DNA of 64,000 nucleotides from VXYK01 sp965221585 (GTDB lineage Bacteria > Actinomycetota > Acidimicrobiia > Acidimicrobiales > Aldehydirespiratoraceae): assembly GCA_965221585.1 (NCBI GenBank), contig OZ244898.1:1984001-2048000 (forward strand), given 5' to 3'. Of the stretch, positions 18,660 through 28,025 are shown piece by piece (the first letter of the stretch is position 1; each line of letters starts with the position of its first letter). Below the pieces are notes generated by a model. It had not been told where the DNA came from, ran no database searches, and saw only the letters and a program-made list of their open reading frames with translations. A program made the translations under genes and the position numbers.

Positions 18660-19448
18660 TTACGTCCCGATCACAACCTGCACGAAGCGGGCAATCGAAC
18701 CTCCGCCGAGGCTGCTCTTCACGGCGGTCTTGTCACCATGCAGACCCTGCTCGAGCAGAACACGCTCGGCGTACCAGCCGCGCATCCTGCCGTCCACGAT
18801 CTTGTCCCAGGCCTGCTCGGGTTTGCCTTCGGCCTTGGTTATCTCGAGCAGCGAGGCCCGTTCGGCGTCTGCTTCGCTGGTGGGCACCTCCTCAGTCGAG
18901 AGGTACGACGGTTTGGCGAAAGCGACATGCAGAGCGATCTGATGCAGGTCGTCTCGACTGACACCTGAACCCTCGACGACCACAGCATTCACTCCACGGC
19001 CATCCTGGGTGTGCAGGTATGTGTCGACGATATTGCCCGAGGCACCCTCAATGCGTTCAACCGCGCCCAACTCAACGTTCTCCTTGATCGTGACCCGCAG
19101 ATCCTCGATGGCATCGGTGAAGTCCTGCGCCGCCTCAGGACCCCCGACGAGCACACGATCGGCTATGGCGGAGGCCAGTGATGTGACCGCATCGCTCTTC
19201 GCTGAGAAATCAGTCTCGGTCTTTATCTGCACGATTGCCGCCGCATTCTCGGCCGCGGCCAAAGCAACCGTGCCCTCGGTATTCTCGCGGTCGCCGCGAG
19301 CGGCCGCCTTCGCCAGGCCCTTCTCACGAAGAAGCTGACTCGCAGCTTCGGCGTCGCCGTCACACTCCACAAGCGCCTTCTTGGCGTCCATCATGCCCGC
19401 GCCCGTGGCATCGCGCAGCGCCTTCACATCTTTGGCCGATATCGACAT
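18660..19448 (-). CDS. tsf: translation elongation factor Ts
   Basis: 262 residues. N-terminal UBA-like domain with LRDATGAGMMDAKKALVE, then the region VALAAAENAAAIVQIKTETDF where family members carry TDF in contact with EF-Tu, and the C-terminal dimerisation half. It is the nucleotide exchange factor of EF-Tu. Follows rpsB with a 21 nt gap. Confidence 0.97.
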   Translation of the reverse strand: MSISAKDVKALRDATGAGMMDAKKALVECDGDAEAASQLLREKGLAKAAARGDRENTEGTVALAAAENAAAIVQIKTETDFSAKSDAVTSLASAIADRVLVGGPEAAQDFTDAIEDLRVTIKENVELGAVERIEGASGNIVDTYLHTQDGRGVNAVVVEGSGVSRDDLHQIALHVAFAKPSYLSTEEVPTSEADAERASLLEITKAEGKPEQAWDKIVDGRMRGWYAERVLLEQGLHGDKTAVKSSLGGGSIARFVQVVIGT

Positions 19449-19469
19449 CTTCTTGGTTCTCCGAGGAAT

Positions 19470-20468
<999 letters not shown>

Positions 20469-20628
20469 GTTTTGATCCTTCTTCCCGGTTCTGAACCCGC
20501 ACCGGACACCAAAGCGACCGGGAGTGGCACGGGTACCAATTGTCCGTCGACATCAATCTGATGCGTCCGAGGCCCAATCGGGCCGCGCAACAGTGTAGCG
20601 GCCCTCTCACCAAGCCCACGCCGCGCGC

Positions 20629-21189
20629 CTAGAACCTGCGACCCTGAACGGGGTGGGGCACCAGGCGCACCACAACGCGTCGTGACCCGAAGAGCGGTTC
20701 TGGGTCAACGTACTCTCCATGCAGCCGAACGCTGAAGTGGAACGGCCCGTCGCTCAGAGCGACCAGGTCGCCGTCGGCAACCTCTTGGCCTTCTCTCACC
20801 AGAATGTGGCCAACGAACCCGTAGGAAGACTCCAGGCCGTCGCCGTGGTCCACAGTCACAAACAGCGAGCCTGCCACGGGCCCGGCGAACACCACGGTTC
20901 CCCTTGCTGCGGCAACGATGCGATCAAACTCACCCGTGTCGTATTCGATGCCACGATTACCCGGGCCGTACTTGCCCTCGGGCAATCGGAACGGGTCGAG
21001 CACCGGCGCTGCCGTCGGACGCCGAAAGAGCAGGTCCGCCGCCTCCGCGGGTTGCACTGCGCCCGCCAAGACCGCCAGCAGAACACTTGTGACGCCGACA
21101 ACGGCGGTTCGCACCACGGATCGGGCCGGGGAAATCCATGGACCAGACGAACAGCGCCCGAACGAGCGAAAGGGAAAGGAACCTCGCAC
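20629..21189 (-). CDS. exported LytM/M23-like domain protein, probably inactive
   Basis: 186 residues: an N-terminal signal-type hydrophobic stretch (TAVVGVTSVLLAVLAGAV, about 28-45) ending in an Ala-rich cleavage region, then an M23-like beta domain. In active M23 peptidases zinc is held by HxxxD and the last His of HxH. Here the first site reads NRGIEY (His to Asn, Asp to Glu), the YxH site reads SYGFV and the last reads FHFS. Peptidase activity is therefore unlikely; an EnvC-like activator or scaffold role in cell-wall remodelling is an inference. Conserved position between xerC and rpsB in actinobacteria. Confidence 0.85.
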   Translation of the reverse strand: MRGSFPFRSFGRCSSGPWISPARSVVRTAVVGVTSVLLAVLAGAVQPAEAADLLFRRPTAAPVLDPFRLPEGKYGPGNRGIEYDTGEFDRIVAAARGTVVFAGPVAGSLFVTVDHGDGLESSYGFVGHILVREGQEVADGDLVALSDGPFHFSVRLHGEYVDPEPLFGSRRVVVRLVPHPVQGRRF

Positions 21190-21243
21190 AGTCTCCTCCC
21201 AAGAGTTGATGGTTCTCTGGGGGAAGTCGGCGACTCCTCGACT

Positions 21244-22236
21244 CTAGGCCCGAGGGTGTGTGGACCGATGCACCTCGCGCATTCTCTCTCTGCTTACGCG
21301 CGTGTAGATCTGAGTGGTGGCAAGGTCTGCATGACCGAGCAACTCCTGGACGCTGCGCAAGTCTGCGCCCCCGTCGAGGAGGTGCGTGGCAAAGGTGTGT
21401 CGAAGGGCGTGGGGGTGCGTGGGCGACAACGACCTCTGATCGAGCAACCGTCTGACGTCCCGCGGCGAGAGCGCCTTCCCTCGGCGGTTCAGGAACACCC
21501 GATCGTCTGGGGAGACCTCGGTCACCATCTTCGGGCGACCGCGGTTGATCCAATCCTGGAGCGCGGCGGCCGCCGGTTCAGAGATCGGCACCCGTCGCTG
21601 CTTTGAGCCCTTGCCCCACACGGTGATCGAGTCGCTGGGCCCCGAAAGGTCTTCATGGCGAAGCCCGCACAGCTCACTCACCCGCAGACCGCTGCCGTAC
21701 AGCAACTCGACAATCGCGCGATCACGCATCTCGATCTCGGGTTCGGTCGCGGCGGCCGCCTGCGCCGCGGTTGATCCTTCGAACAGACTGTCCAGTTCTG
21801 CGGCACTGAGTACGGACGGTAGAGTCGCCGCGCCGCGAGGCGCGGAGAGAGCTGCGCTGGGGTCGGTGGCCAGCCGGTCCGTACGACACGCCCAACCGAA
21901 GTACCTGCGGATCACAGAGGCCTTGCGGGCAGTGGTTCTTCTGGCATAGCCGGAACTGTGCAGTTCGGAGAGGTACATGCGGAGATCACGGCGAGTCACC
22001 TTCTCGGGCGCGCCGACACCTGCTGTCTCAAACCATCGGACAAGGGCTCGCATGTCCCGCTCATAGACGGCCCGAGTCGAAGGTGCGACTCGTGACAGGG
22101 AGTCGAGCCAGACGTCTAGGCCCCAGGCTTTCACGACATCAACACTACTTGCAGGCACCCCTTCGACCGCGCGACACCGGCCCGTCTCGGTGAGCATCGG
22201 CGACCGCGGCAGCTCGACATCAGTGCTGATCGACAT
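21244..22236 (-). CDS. xerC: tyrosine recombinase XerC
   Basis: 330 residues. N-terminal SAM-like core-binding domain (RAVYERDMRALVRWFE) and C-terminal catalytic domain with Arg in LLYGSGLRVSELCGL, Lys in VWGKGSKQRRVPI, the HALRHTFATHLL box, LLGHADLATTQIYTRV with the nucleophile Tyr. It resolves chromosome dimers at dif. The start codon overlaps the dprA stop (TGATG). Confidence 0.94.
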   Translation of the reverse strand: MSISTDVELPRSPMLTETGRCRAVEGVPASSVDVVKAWGLDVWLDSLSRVAPSTRAVYERDMRALVRWFETAGVGAPEKVTRRDLRMYLSELHSSGYARRTTARKASVIRRYFGWACRTDRLATDPSAALSAPRGAATLPSVLSAAELDSLFEGSTAAQAAAATEPEIEMRDRAIVELLYGSGLRVSELCGLRHEDLSGPSDSITVWGKGSKQRRVPISEPAAAALQDWINRGRPKMVTEVSPDDRVFLNRRGKALSPRDVRRLLDQRSLSPTHPHALRHTFATHLLDGGADLRSVQELLGHADLATTQIYTRVSRERMREVHRSTHPRA

Positions 22237-23378
22237 CAGAAATGGCGCCTGATCCGGGAACCGTCGTGAACCACGAGACCAGCCGCAACCAGCTCTTCAA
22301 CATATGCATAGACCTCGAGCACGCCGAGCCCGCTGCGGGAAACGACCTCGTCCATTGAGGTCGGTCCATCGTCGATGGCGTCGAGAACAACCGCTCCCTT
22401 AGCGTCCACGGCACCGCCGGCACGAGCAGCGGAACCCACGCGGTCAGCCACCACCGATTCAGCTTCGTCGGCATCCGCGCGATCGCGGCGGGTGGCCAGG
22501 GTCGTCTGCGAAAGGCCCAACGCAACCAGAACATCAACCACGTCGCGTGCAGGCGCACAACCATCGACCAGGAGCTGATTGGTGCCCTCAGCAGCCTTGT
22601 TGCGCACGGAACCAGGAACCGACATCACCTCCACGTCTCGGCGAAGAGCCTGTTCGACGGTCAGCAGCGAGCCACCCGTGGCACGCGATTCAACCACCAC
22701 GACCAGGTCCGAGAACGCCGCGATGAGCCGATTACGCGCGGGAAAGCGCCAGGGCTCGGGCCGCCCGCCGAGCGGCGCTTCACTTACGACCGCACCCGCG
22801 GCGACAACGCCCGCCCAGAGATCGCGATGACGCTCCGGGTAGACGACATCAACACCGCTGCCCACCACAGCAAGCGGTGGAGCCCCGTTCGCCAGCAGCG
22901 CACCACGATGCGCTTCGCCGTCGATACCAAGAGCCAAGCCCGAGACCACAACAACCCCCGCCGCGGCCAGACCCATCCCGATCTCGCGCGCCACCTCCCG
23001 TCCTATCGAAGAGCCCCGGCGGGTGCCGATCACAGCCACATGGGCTAGTGACGGATCGGGCATAGTACCGCTGCCGAAGAGCAGAGGAGCTGGGTCGATG
23101 TCGTCGATTAGCTGGACAGGATGCGTTGGGTCGCGCAGTGTGCTGACATGGGCACCGGCTGAGTCAAGGCTGTCCGACAGTGCGCTGAGATCAATACCCC
23201 GCAGTTCCCGCTGCCATTCCGCAAGAACTTCAACCGGTGCAACCTCGGTGCCGAGCAGACCCGACTCGACCGCCTCGAAGGCCTCGCCGACCGAACGCTG
23301 TTCGAGAAGGTTGTGAAGGCGTAGCGGTGTGGCTCCCCGCAGCGATCCCAGAGCGGCAGCCCGGGTGTCTTCACGCAT
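22236..23378 (-). CDS. dprA: DNA-processing protein DprA
   Basis: 380 residues from the ATG at 23378, which has GGGAGG 6 nt upstream and overlaps the comM stop by 8 nt. Rossmann-like DprA core: VVSGLALGIDGEAHRGAL, VVGSGVDVVYPERHRDLW, WRFPARNRLIAAFSD and GGSLLTVEQALRRD. A C-terminal winged-helix domain follows. DprA loads RecA on incoming single-stranded DNA during transformation. With comM it suggests competence-related functions. Confidence 0.94.
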   Translation of the reverse strand: MREDTRAAALGSLRGATPLRLHNLLEQRSVGEAFEAVESGLLGTEVAPVEVLAEWQRELRGIDLSALSDSLDSAGAHVSTLRDPTHPVQLIDDIDPAPLLFGSGTMPDPSLAHVAVIGTRRGSSIGREVAREIGMGLAAAGVVVVSGLALGIDGEAHRGALLANGAPPLAVVGSGVDVVYPERHRDLWAGVVAAGAVVSEAPLGGRPEPWRFPARNRLIAAFSDLVVVVESRATGGSLLTVEQALRRDVEVMSVPGSVRNKAAEGTNQLLVDGCAPARDVVDVLVALGLSQTTLATRRDRADADEAESVVADRVGSAARAGGAVDAKGAVVLDAIDDGPTSMDEVVSRSGLGVLEVYAYVEELVAAGLVVHDGSRIRRHF

Positions 23379-24879
23379 CGAAACCTCCCATCGGAGGACG
23401 CACCCGAAAGCCGATGGCCGAGTAGACATCGCGAGCGCGCAGCGTGGGGCCACCATCGTCGAGGTCGCGAATCGTGCGCGCAACAGCACGTACCCGCATC
23501 GCCCCCCGCGCGCTCAGACGACCATCGGTAAGTGCCTGATGGAGCACGTCGGTCGCCTCGGGGTCGAGCGGCGCCGCATCCTCCAGCTGCTCGCGATTCA
23601 ACGATGCATTGGTCCGTGCGCCCCTGCTCAAAGCGAGCCCGCGCACGCGAGCCACTCGTTCGGCTACAACGCTGGACGGTTCGCCCGGCTCTCGTTCAAG
23701 AAGCGCTGTAGGCGACGGGCGATCAACGTGCACCATCACGTCGAGCCGATCGAGGACCGGTCCCGATATCCGCCGCGAATAGCGCATTCGGGCCGAGGGC
23801 CCACAACGGCAGCTCACCGAACCGCCTTCGCCACAGGGACAGGGGTTCATCGCCGCGACGAGCAGCACATTGGCAGGATGCTCACGCATACCACCGCTGC
23901 GCGCCACCCGCACCACCCCCTCCTCGAGAGGTTGGCGCAGCCCGTCAAGAACACTGGGGGCGAACTCTCCCAGTTCATCGAGGAAGAGGACGCCCTCGGT
24001 CGCCACGCTTATCTCGCCCGGCAGCACCCGACCCGATCCACCGCCAACCAGCGCAGCCATCGACGCCGAATGATGAGGAGCGCGAAACGGTGGACGACGG
24101 ACCAGACCAGACCCGGGGAGCCGGATCGCGGCAGCGCTGTGGACACGGGTGACAAGTCGAGCCGCTTCGGCTGACAGATCGGGCAACAACCCCGGAAGGC
24201 GACGAGCCAACATGGTCTTGCCGCCTCCAGGGGGGCCGATCAGCAACAGGTGATGACCCCCTGCCGCGGCAATCTCCAGAGCCCAGCGTGCGCTCGCCTG
24301 CCCTCGGACATCGGCCAGATCCGGTTCTTCGACCGCCTCGTCCTCGCCTGACGGCGGTTCCACACAAGGCCACGGCAAACCCTCAGAGACCACATCGACG
24401 ACATCGCGCAAGCAGCGGACAGGACGGACTCGATCCCCCGCACCGAGCGCCGCGACGCCGGCGTCCGCGGCCGCGACGATCACCCGATCGGTCTTCAGAA
24501 CGTCGACCATCGGGAGAATTCCCGGGACCGGGCGCAGCGAACCGTCCAACCCCAACTCTCCAACAGCGGAAATGTCCGAGAGAGACTCCAGAGGAATCTG
24601 CTCAGAGGCCGCCAGGATCCCGAGCCCGATCGGCAGGTCGAGGCCCGCGCCGACCTTGCGGACACACGTAGGCGCCAGGTTCACGGTGATCCGCTGCATC
24701 GGCCAGCTGAGATCACTCGACTCGATTGCCGCGCGCACGCGGTCTCGAGCCTCGCGGCATGAGGCGTCGGGGAGACCCACAATGGTGAAGGCCGGGAGGC
24801 CGTTGGTCACATGAACCTCGACATCGACCGCGGCACCGTCGATGCCGTCGAGTGTGGAAGAAGGAATAGAAGCAAGCAT
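23371..24879 (-). CDS. comM: YifB/ComM family AAA+ ATPase (Mg-chelatase-like)
   Basis: 502 residues. The Lon-like N-terminal domain starts MLASIPSSTLDGIDG and includes TIVGLPDASCREARDR; Walker A GPPGGGKTMLARRLPGLLP near residue 215, Walker B VLFLDELGEF, and the zinc-like MNPCPCG loop. ComM is a hexameric helicase for branch migration during integration of transforming DNA. The start at ATG 24879 is supported by AGAAAGG 7 nt upstream, but that site sits in the stem of a hairpin (24881-24912). Confidence 0.95.
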   Translation of the reverse strand: MLASIPSSTLDGIDGAAVDVEVHVTNGLPAFTIVGLPDASCREARDRVRAAIESSDLSWPMQRITVNLAPTCVRKVGAGLDLPIGLGILAASEQIPLESLSDISAVGELGLDGSLRPVPGILPMVDVLKTDRVIVAAADAGVAALGAGDRVRPVRCLRDVVDVVSEGLPWPCVEPPSGEDEAVEEPDLADVRGQASARWALEIAAAGGHHLLLIGPPGGGKTMLARRLPGLLPDLSAEAARLVTRVHSAAAIRLPGSGLVRRPPFRAPHHSASMAALVGGGSGRVLPGEISVATEGVLFLDELGEFAPSVLDGLRQPLEEGVVRVARSGGMREHPANVLLVAAMNPCPCGEGGSVSCRCGPSARMRYSRRISGPVLDRLDVMVHVDRPSPTALLEREPGEPSSVVAERVARVRGLALSRGARTNASLNREQLEDAAPLDPEATDVLHQALTDGRLSARGAMRVRAVARTIRDLDDGGPTLRARDVYSAIGFRVRPPMGGFDA

Positions 24880-24880
24880 G

Positions 24881-24912
24881 AGACAGCCTTTCTGAGGAAA
24901 AAAAGGCTGTCT
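24881..24912 (-). promoter_or_regulatory. hairpin sequestering the comM ribosome binding site
   Basis: Perfect 11-bp inverted repeat, AGACAGCCTTT (minus strand, first arm) with AAAGGCTGTCT, around a 10-nt loop. The second arm contains the AAAGG that serves comM and ends one base before its ATG. On the mRNA the ribosome site would be paired. It could also slow transcription from the cytochrome gene upstream, but no U-run follows the second arm. Confidence 0.7.
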
Positions 24913-24963
24913 TTCGCAGGCAGCGAGCGTCTGGGAAACACTAAGCGGAGCGTGTGACAACGC

Positions 24964-25308
24964 TCAGCTCAGCACCTCTCTTGTATACCGAGTGACCGCT
25001 CCGATCTGTCGATCAGTCAATCTCTCGGCGAACGAGGGCATCGTACCCTTGCCGTCGGCGACAACCGCAACCTGGTCGTCGCTGTCGGGATAGGCCTCGA
25101 CTACGGCACCATTGTTCAGACGCGGCCCCTGCCCCCCTCCTCCGCTCTGTCCATGACACGACGCACAGTGCCTCGCGTACACCGCACGGCCCTGCTCCAA
25201 GACCGGGTCAGGCTGCCCGTCGGGCCCGAGCGGCACCTCCGGCGGGTCGCCCGCGCAGGAACCCAGGAGCACCCCGACTACCAGAATCACCAGAAGCATC
25301 CTGCGCAC
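24964..25308 (-). CDS. cytochrome c lipoprotein (class I, single heme)
   Basis: About 114 residues from GTG 25308 (GGAG 5 nt upstream); ATG 25299 is the alternative. An N-terminal lipoprotein signal (LLVILVVGVLLGSCAG, lipobox LGSC) is followed by a Pro-rich linker and one heme site CASCH near residue 55; the axial Met is probably in GKGTMPSFAERLTD. It carries electrons at the outer face of the membrane. Upstream of comM on the same strand; its partner oxidoreductase is not in the window. Confidence 0.87.
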   Translation of the reverse strand: MRRMLLVILVVGVLLGSCAGDPPEVPLGPDGQPDPVLEQGRAVYARHCASCHGQSGGGGQGPRLNNGAVVEAYPDSDDQVAVVADGKGTMPSFAERLTDRQIGAVTRYTREVLS

Positions 25309-25343
25309 CGCGACTCCAACAAGAGGAAACAAACTCGATAGAC

Positions 25344-25349
25344 CATACT
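25344..25349 (+). promoter_or_regulatory. -10 box of leaderless type
   Basis: CATACT, 6 nt before the ATG at 25356; no Shine-Dalgarno site in between. Confidence 0.4.
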
Positions 25350-25355
25350 GACAAG

Positions 25356-25466
25356 ATGGGAATGGACCCCACCCGCCCACACCGTCGCCGTCCGACCGAC
25401 TACCTGTATGTGGCGACCGGTCTGTTGCTGGCAGCGCTGTTGGTGCTGTGGGCGGTGCTCGGCTGA
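25356..25466 (+). CDS. 36-residue single-helix membrane peptide
   Basis: Short ORF: a basic N-terminus (TRPHRRRPTDY) and one hydrophobic helix (VATGLLLAALLVLWAVLG) to the end. It overlaps the start of the zinc-ribbon gene by one base (TGATG) and is preceded by a -10-like box with leaderless spacing, which argues that it is translated. Small membrane proteins of this type are common next to this conserved gene in actinobacteria, though I cannot name a family. Confidence 0.5.
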   Translation: MGMDPTRPHRRRPTDYLYVATGLLLAALLVLWAVLG

Positions 25467-25675
25467 TGGACGACCCCGAGTCATACGGCGAGGTCGACGT
25501 CAAGTTCCTGCAGCCGTACCAAGCGCACAAGAGCTACGTCTGCCCGAACTGCAACCGCGACATCCCGCCGGGAACAGGCCATTACGTCGTCGTTCCCGTG
25601 CATGCGCCCGACCTGCGACGGCATTGGCACCGCGGCTGCTGGAACGGCAGGCGCACCCGCACACCGCGCCGCTGA
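25466..25675 (+). CDS. small conserved zinc-ribbon-like protein
   Basis: 69 residues. ESYGEVDVKFLQPYQAHKSY then CPNCNRDIPPGTGHYVVV and APDLRRHWHRGCW: a CxxC pair plus a later His and Cys that could hold zinc. Homologues are widespread in actinobacteria, often labelled 'ATP/GTP-binding protein' without evidence, and sit near yraN. Function unknown. Coupled to the upstream membrane peptide. Confidence 0.8.
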   Translation: MDDPESYGEVDVKFLQPYQAHKSYVCPNCNRDIPPGTGHYVVVPVHAPDLRRHWHRGCWNGRRTRTPRR

Positions 25676-25683
25676 CGAATTCC

Positions 25684-26025
25684 CTAGAACGCTCCGGCGA
25701 TCACTCTGACCTTCCCGGCAACGACCGAGGCGACATCGAAACGCAGGCGACCACGGCGCCCATGCCGGTCGAGCCACGACAACGCAGTTCGGCGCACAAG
25801 CTGTTGTTTGCGCGGACCGACCGCTTCCACCGCGCTGCCGAACCTCGCCGACGAACGCGTCTTAACCTCACAGAAGACGATCTCATCATGCCGACCCAGC
25901 ACGAGGTCGAGTTCACCACCCTTGATCCGCCAGTTCCGATCAAGTACTGCGTACCCCTCGGCCTCGTAAGTCCGCGCGACGAGGTCCTCGCCCCAACTCC
26001 CCAGTGCTACCCGTGATCTATCCAT
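25684..26025 (-). CDS. YraN family (UPF0102) putative endonuclease-fold protein
   Basis: 113 residues. GSWGEDLVARTYEAEGYAV, then NWRIKGGELDLVLGRHDEIV and FCEVKTRSS: the E-x-D...E-x-K pattern of the restriction-endonuclease fold. Biological role not established. Conserved position between rplS and the comM-dprA-xerC genes; lepB and rnhB, which often lie between rplS and yraN, are absent. Confidence 0.9.
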   Translation of the reverse strand: MDRSRVALGSWGEDLVARTYEAEGYAVLDRNWRIKGGELDLVLGRHDEIVFCEVKTRSSARFGSAVEAVGPRKQQLVRRTALSWLDRHGRRGRLRFDVASVVAGKVRVIAGAF

Positions 26026-26091
26026 CGCCCGAACGTAGCCGGGCCCTGTGACAACGATGCCGCGGCTCCCCGCACGACTCCGGCCGGAGCG

Positions 26092-26439
26092 CTAGTTGTC
26101 GCGCTTCTCCTTGACCCTGGCCGCCTTGCCGATCCGATCACGCAGGTAGTAGAGCTTGGCCCGGCGAACATCGCCGCGAGTCACGCGCTCAATCCGCTCC
26201 ACGATCGGCGTGTACAGCGGAAAGGTGCGCTCCACGCCGACACCGAAACTCAGCTTGCGGACCGTGAAAGTCTCGCGGATCCCGCTGCCCTGTCGACGGA
26301 TCACGACACCCTCGAAGACCTGCGTGCGAGCACGGTTGCCCTCCATCACGCGGACATGGACCCGAAGCGTGTCGCCAGAGCCGAAGTCGGGGATGTCATC
26401 CCGTTCAATGAGGTTGTCGATCACGTCTGTGGGCTGCAT
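26092..26439 (-). CDS. rplS: 50S ribosomal protein L19
   Basis: 115 residues from the ATG at 26439 (GGAG 6 nt upstream); the frame is open further upstream but without L19 similarity. DDIPDFGSGDTLRVHVRVME, RRQGSGIRETFTVRKLSFG, GVGVERTFPLYTPIVERIE and the C-terminal RAKLYYLRDRIGKAARVKE. It sits at the 30S-50S interface. Last gene of the ftsY-to-rplS block. Confidence 0.97.
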   Translation of the reverse strand: MQPTDVIDNLIERDDIPDFGSGDTLRVHVRVMEGNRARTQVFEGVVIRRQGSGIRETFTVRKLSFGVGVERTFPLYTPIVERIERVTRGDVRRAKLYYLRDRIGKAARVKEKRDN

Positions 26440-26527
26440 CGCAAGCTCCGCGGCAAAAGAACTGGGAAAGGCCGCCCAAAGCGGACCGAACAGCAAGCCT
26501 AGAGGCGAGTTGGACAACCAACACCCC

Positions 26528-27265
26528 CTAGGGGTCGAGAAGTTCGAATTCCGCCAACAGTTCGCGGTCCGCGGCACTGAGGCCGCCGAGTTCGGCAATG
26601 AGATCAGGGCGACGGTCGATCGTACGCCGCAACGATTGCGCTCTGCGCCAGCGCCTCACCCGGCCATGGTCGCCCGAGCGCAGCACCTCCGGAACCTCCC
26701 AACCGCGGAACTCCGCGGGCCGGGTGTACTGCGGATACTCGAGAAGGCCGTCACTGAACGACTCCTCGGTCGTGCTGTCAGCATTGCCGAGCACCCCGGA
26801 AACGAGCCGACCGACCGCCTCGACAATGAGCAGAGCCCCGACCTCGCCGCCGGCGAGGACCACATCGCCGACCGACACTTCGTCATCGACGAGGTGCTGT
26901 CTGACTCGCTCGTCAACGCCCTCATAGCGGCCGCACAACAGCGAGAAACCGCCGGTCTCGGCCAGTTCGTAGGCCATGGCCTGATCGAAGCGCCGGCCCG
27001 CTGGAGTCAAGTACAAGAGAGGTCTGGGAGGGTCGACCGCCTCCACCGCCGCAAACAGTGGAGCCGGTGACATCACCATCCCCGCCCCTCCGCCGAAAGG
27101 GGCGTCGTCGACGGACTGATGCACTCCGGTTGCGTGCGTGCGCAGGTCGTGGACTCGCACATCAAGGTGGCCTTCACGGCGTCCTCGGCCGATCACCGAC
27201 TCATTGGCGAACGAGTCGACCAGCTGAGTGAAAATCGTGAAGATGTCGATTCGCAGGCCGCTCAC
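26528..27265 (-). CDS. trmD: tRNA (guanine-37-N1)-methyltransferase
   Basis: 245 residues, SPOUT methyltransferase. RIDIFTIFTQLVDSF at the N-terminus, DDAPFGGGAGMVMSPAPLF, LLCGRYEGVDERV and the knot loop SVGDVVLAGGEVGALLIVEA that binds SAM. It methylates G37 of tRNAs. Overlaps rimM by 4 nt (ATGA). Confidence 0.97.
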   Translation of the reverse strand: MSGLRIDIFTIFTQLVDSFANESVIGRGRREGHLDVRVHDLRTHATGVHQSVDDAPFGGGAGMVMSPAPLFAAVEAVDPPRPLLYLTPAGRRFDQAMAYELAETGGFSLLCGRYEGVDERVRQHLVDDEVSVGDVVLAGGEVGALLIVEAVGRLVSGVLGNADSTTEESFSDGLLEYPQYTRPAEFRGWEVPEVLRSGDHGRVRRWRRAQSLRRTIDRRPDLIAELGGLSAADRELLAEFELLDP

Positions 27266-27759
27266 GATGGTGTCCCTCCTTCAGAACGGCTGTCGTTGTC
27301 CACAAGCTCGAAGATCCCTTCGGGCACATCAACGGCGATCCGCTCGCCCGGTTCCAGTCCAGTCACGAAAGCGGACGGAACGAGCGCGCCGCTGTCGAGT
27401 TCAAGCAGGTCGCTCGCCGGGTTCTGCACCACCTTGACCACGACGCCGCGCCGGATGTGGTGCTGGTCAACGACCTCGGCACCGATCAGTTCATGCACCC
27501 ACAGCTCATCCGGGTCATCGAGGGGTTCAGCGTAGAGAACGGTGCCGCTCAGCGTCTCCGCGGCGTTGCGGTCGCAGACGCCGTCGAAAGCGACAATCCA
27601 GGCACCCTTGTGCTCCCTGGCAGCACGGACCACGAGCGGGCGGTCCTCTGAAACGAGGACTGCACCGGCACTCATCCGTTCAGTGCGATTTGTTGTCAAC
27701 GAGACCAGGACGTCGCCGCGTACTCCGTGCGGGCGGGTGATGCGGCCCACTTCAAGCAT
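27262..27759 (-). CDS. rimM: 16S rRNA processing protein RimM
   Basis: 165 residues. N-terminal RimM domain VGRITRPHGVRGDVLVSLTT and C-terminal PRC-barrel (DPDELWVHELIGAEV). It assists 30S head maturation around S19. Ordered rpsP-khpA-rimM-trmD as in most bacteria. Confidence 0.96.
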   Translation of the reverse strand: MLEVGRITRPHGVRGDVLVSLTTNRTERMSAGAVLVSEDRPLVVRAAREHKGAWIVAFDGVCDRNAAETLSGTVLYAEPLDDPDELWVHELIGAEVVDQHHIRRGVVVKVVQNPASDLLELDSGALVPSAFVTGLEPGERIAVDVPEGIFELVDNDSRSEGGTPS

Positions 27760-27776
27760 CGAAGTTCGCCAGCCCC

Positions 27777-28025
27777 TTAATCAACGAACTCCACTTCGAT
27801 CGAGGTGCCCTCCTCATATCCGGCGGCCCGCACCACAGTACGAATCGCGCCGGCGACGCGGCCACGCCGGCCGATCACACGGCCCATGTCTCCTTCACCG
27901 ACCGTCACATCAAGGCGAAGCGTGTCGTCGAATCGTGAAGCCTCCACGTTGACCGCATCCGGGTTCTCGACCATCTGCTTGACCACGTACTCACAAACGG
28001 CCTGCGCTGATTCCGCTGCCATCAT
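27777..28025 (-). CDS. khpA: KH-domain RNA-binding protein KhpA
   Basis: 82 residues with a single type II KH domain: GEGDMGRVIGRRGRVAGAIR contains the GxxG RNA-binding loop. In Gram-positives KhpA pairs with KhpB/Jag to bind RNA and affect cell elongation. The start codon overlaps the rpsP stop (TGATG). Confidence 0.94.
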   Translation of the reverse strand: MMAAESAQAVCEYVVKQMVENPDAVNVEASRFDDTLRLDVTVGEGDMGRVIGRRGRVAGAIRTVVRAAGYEEGTSIEVEFVD

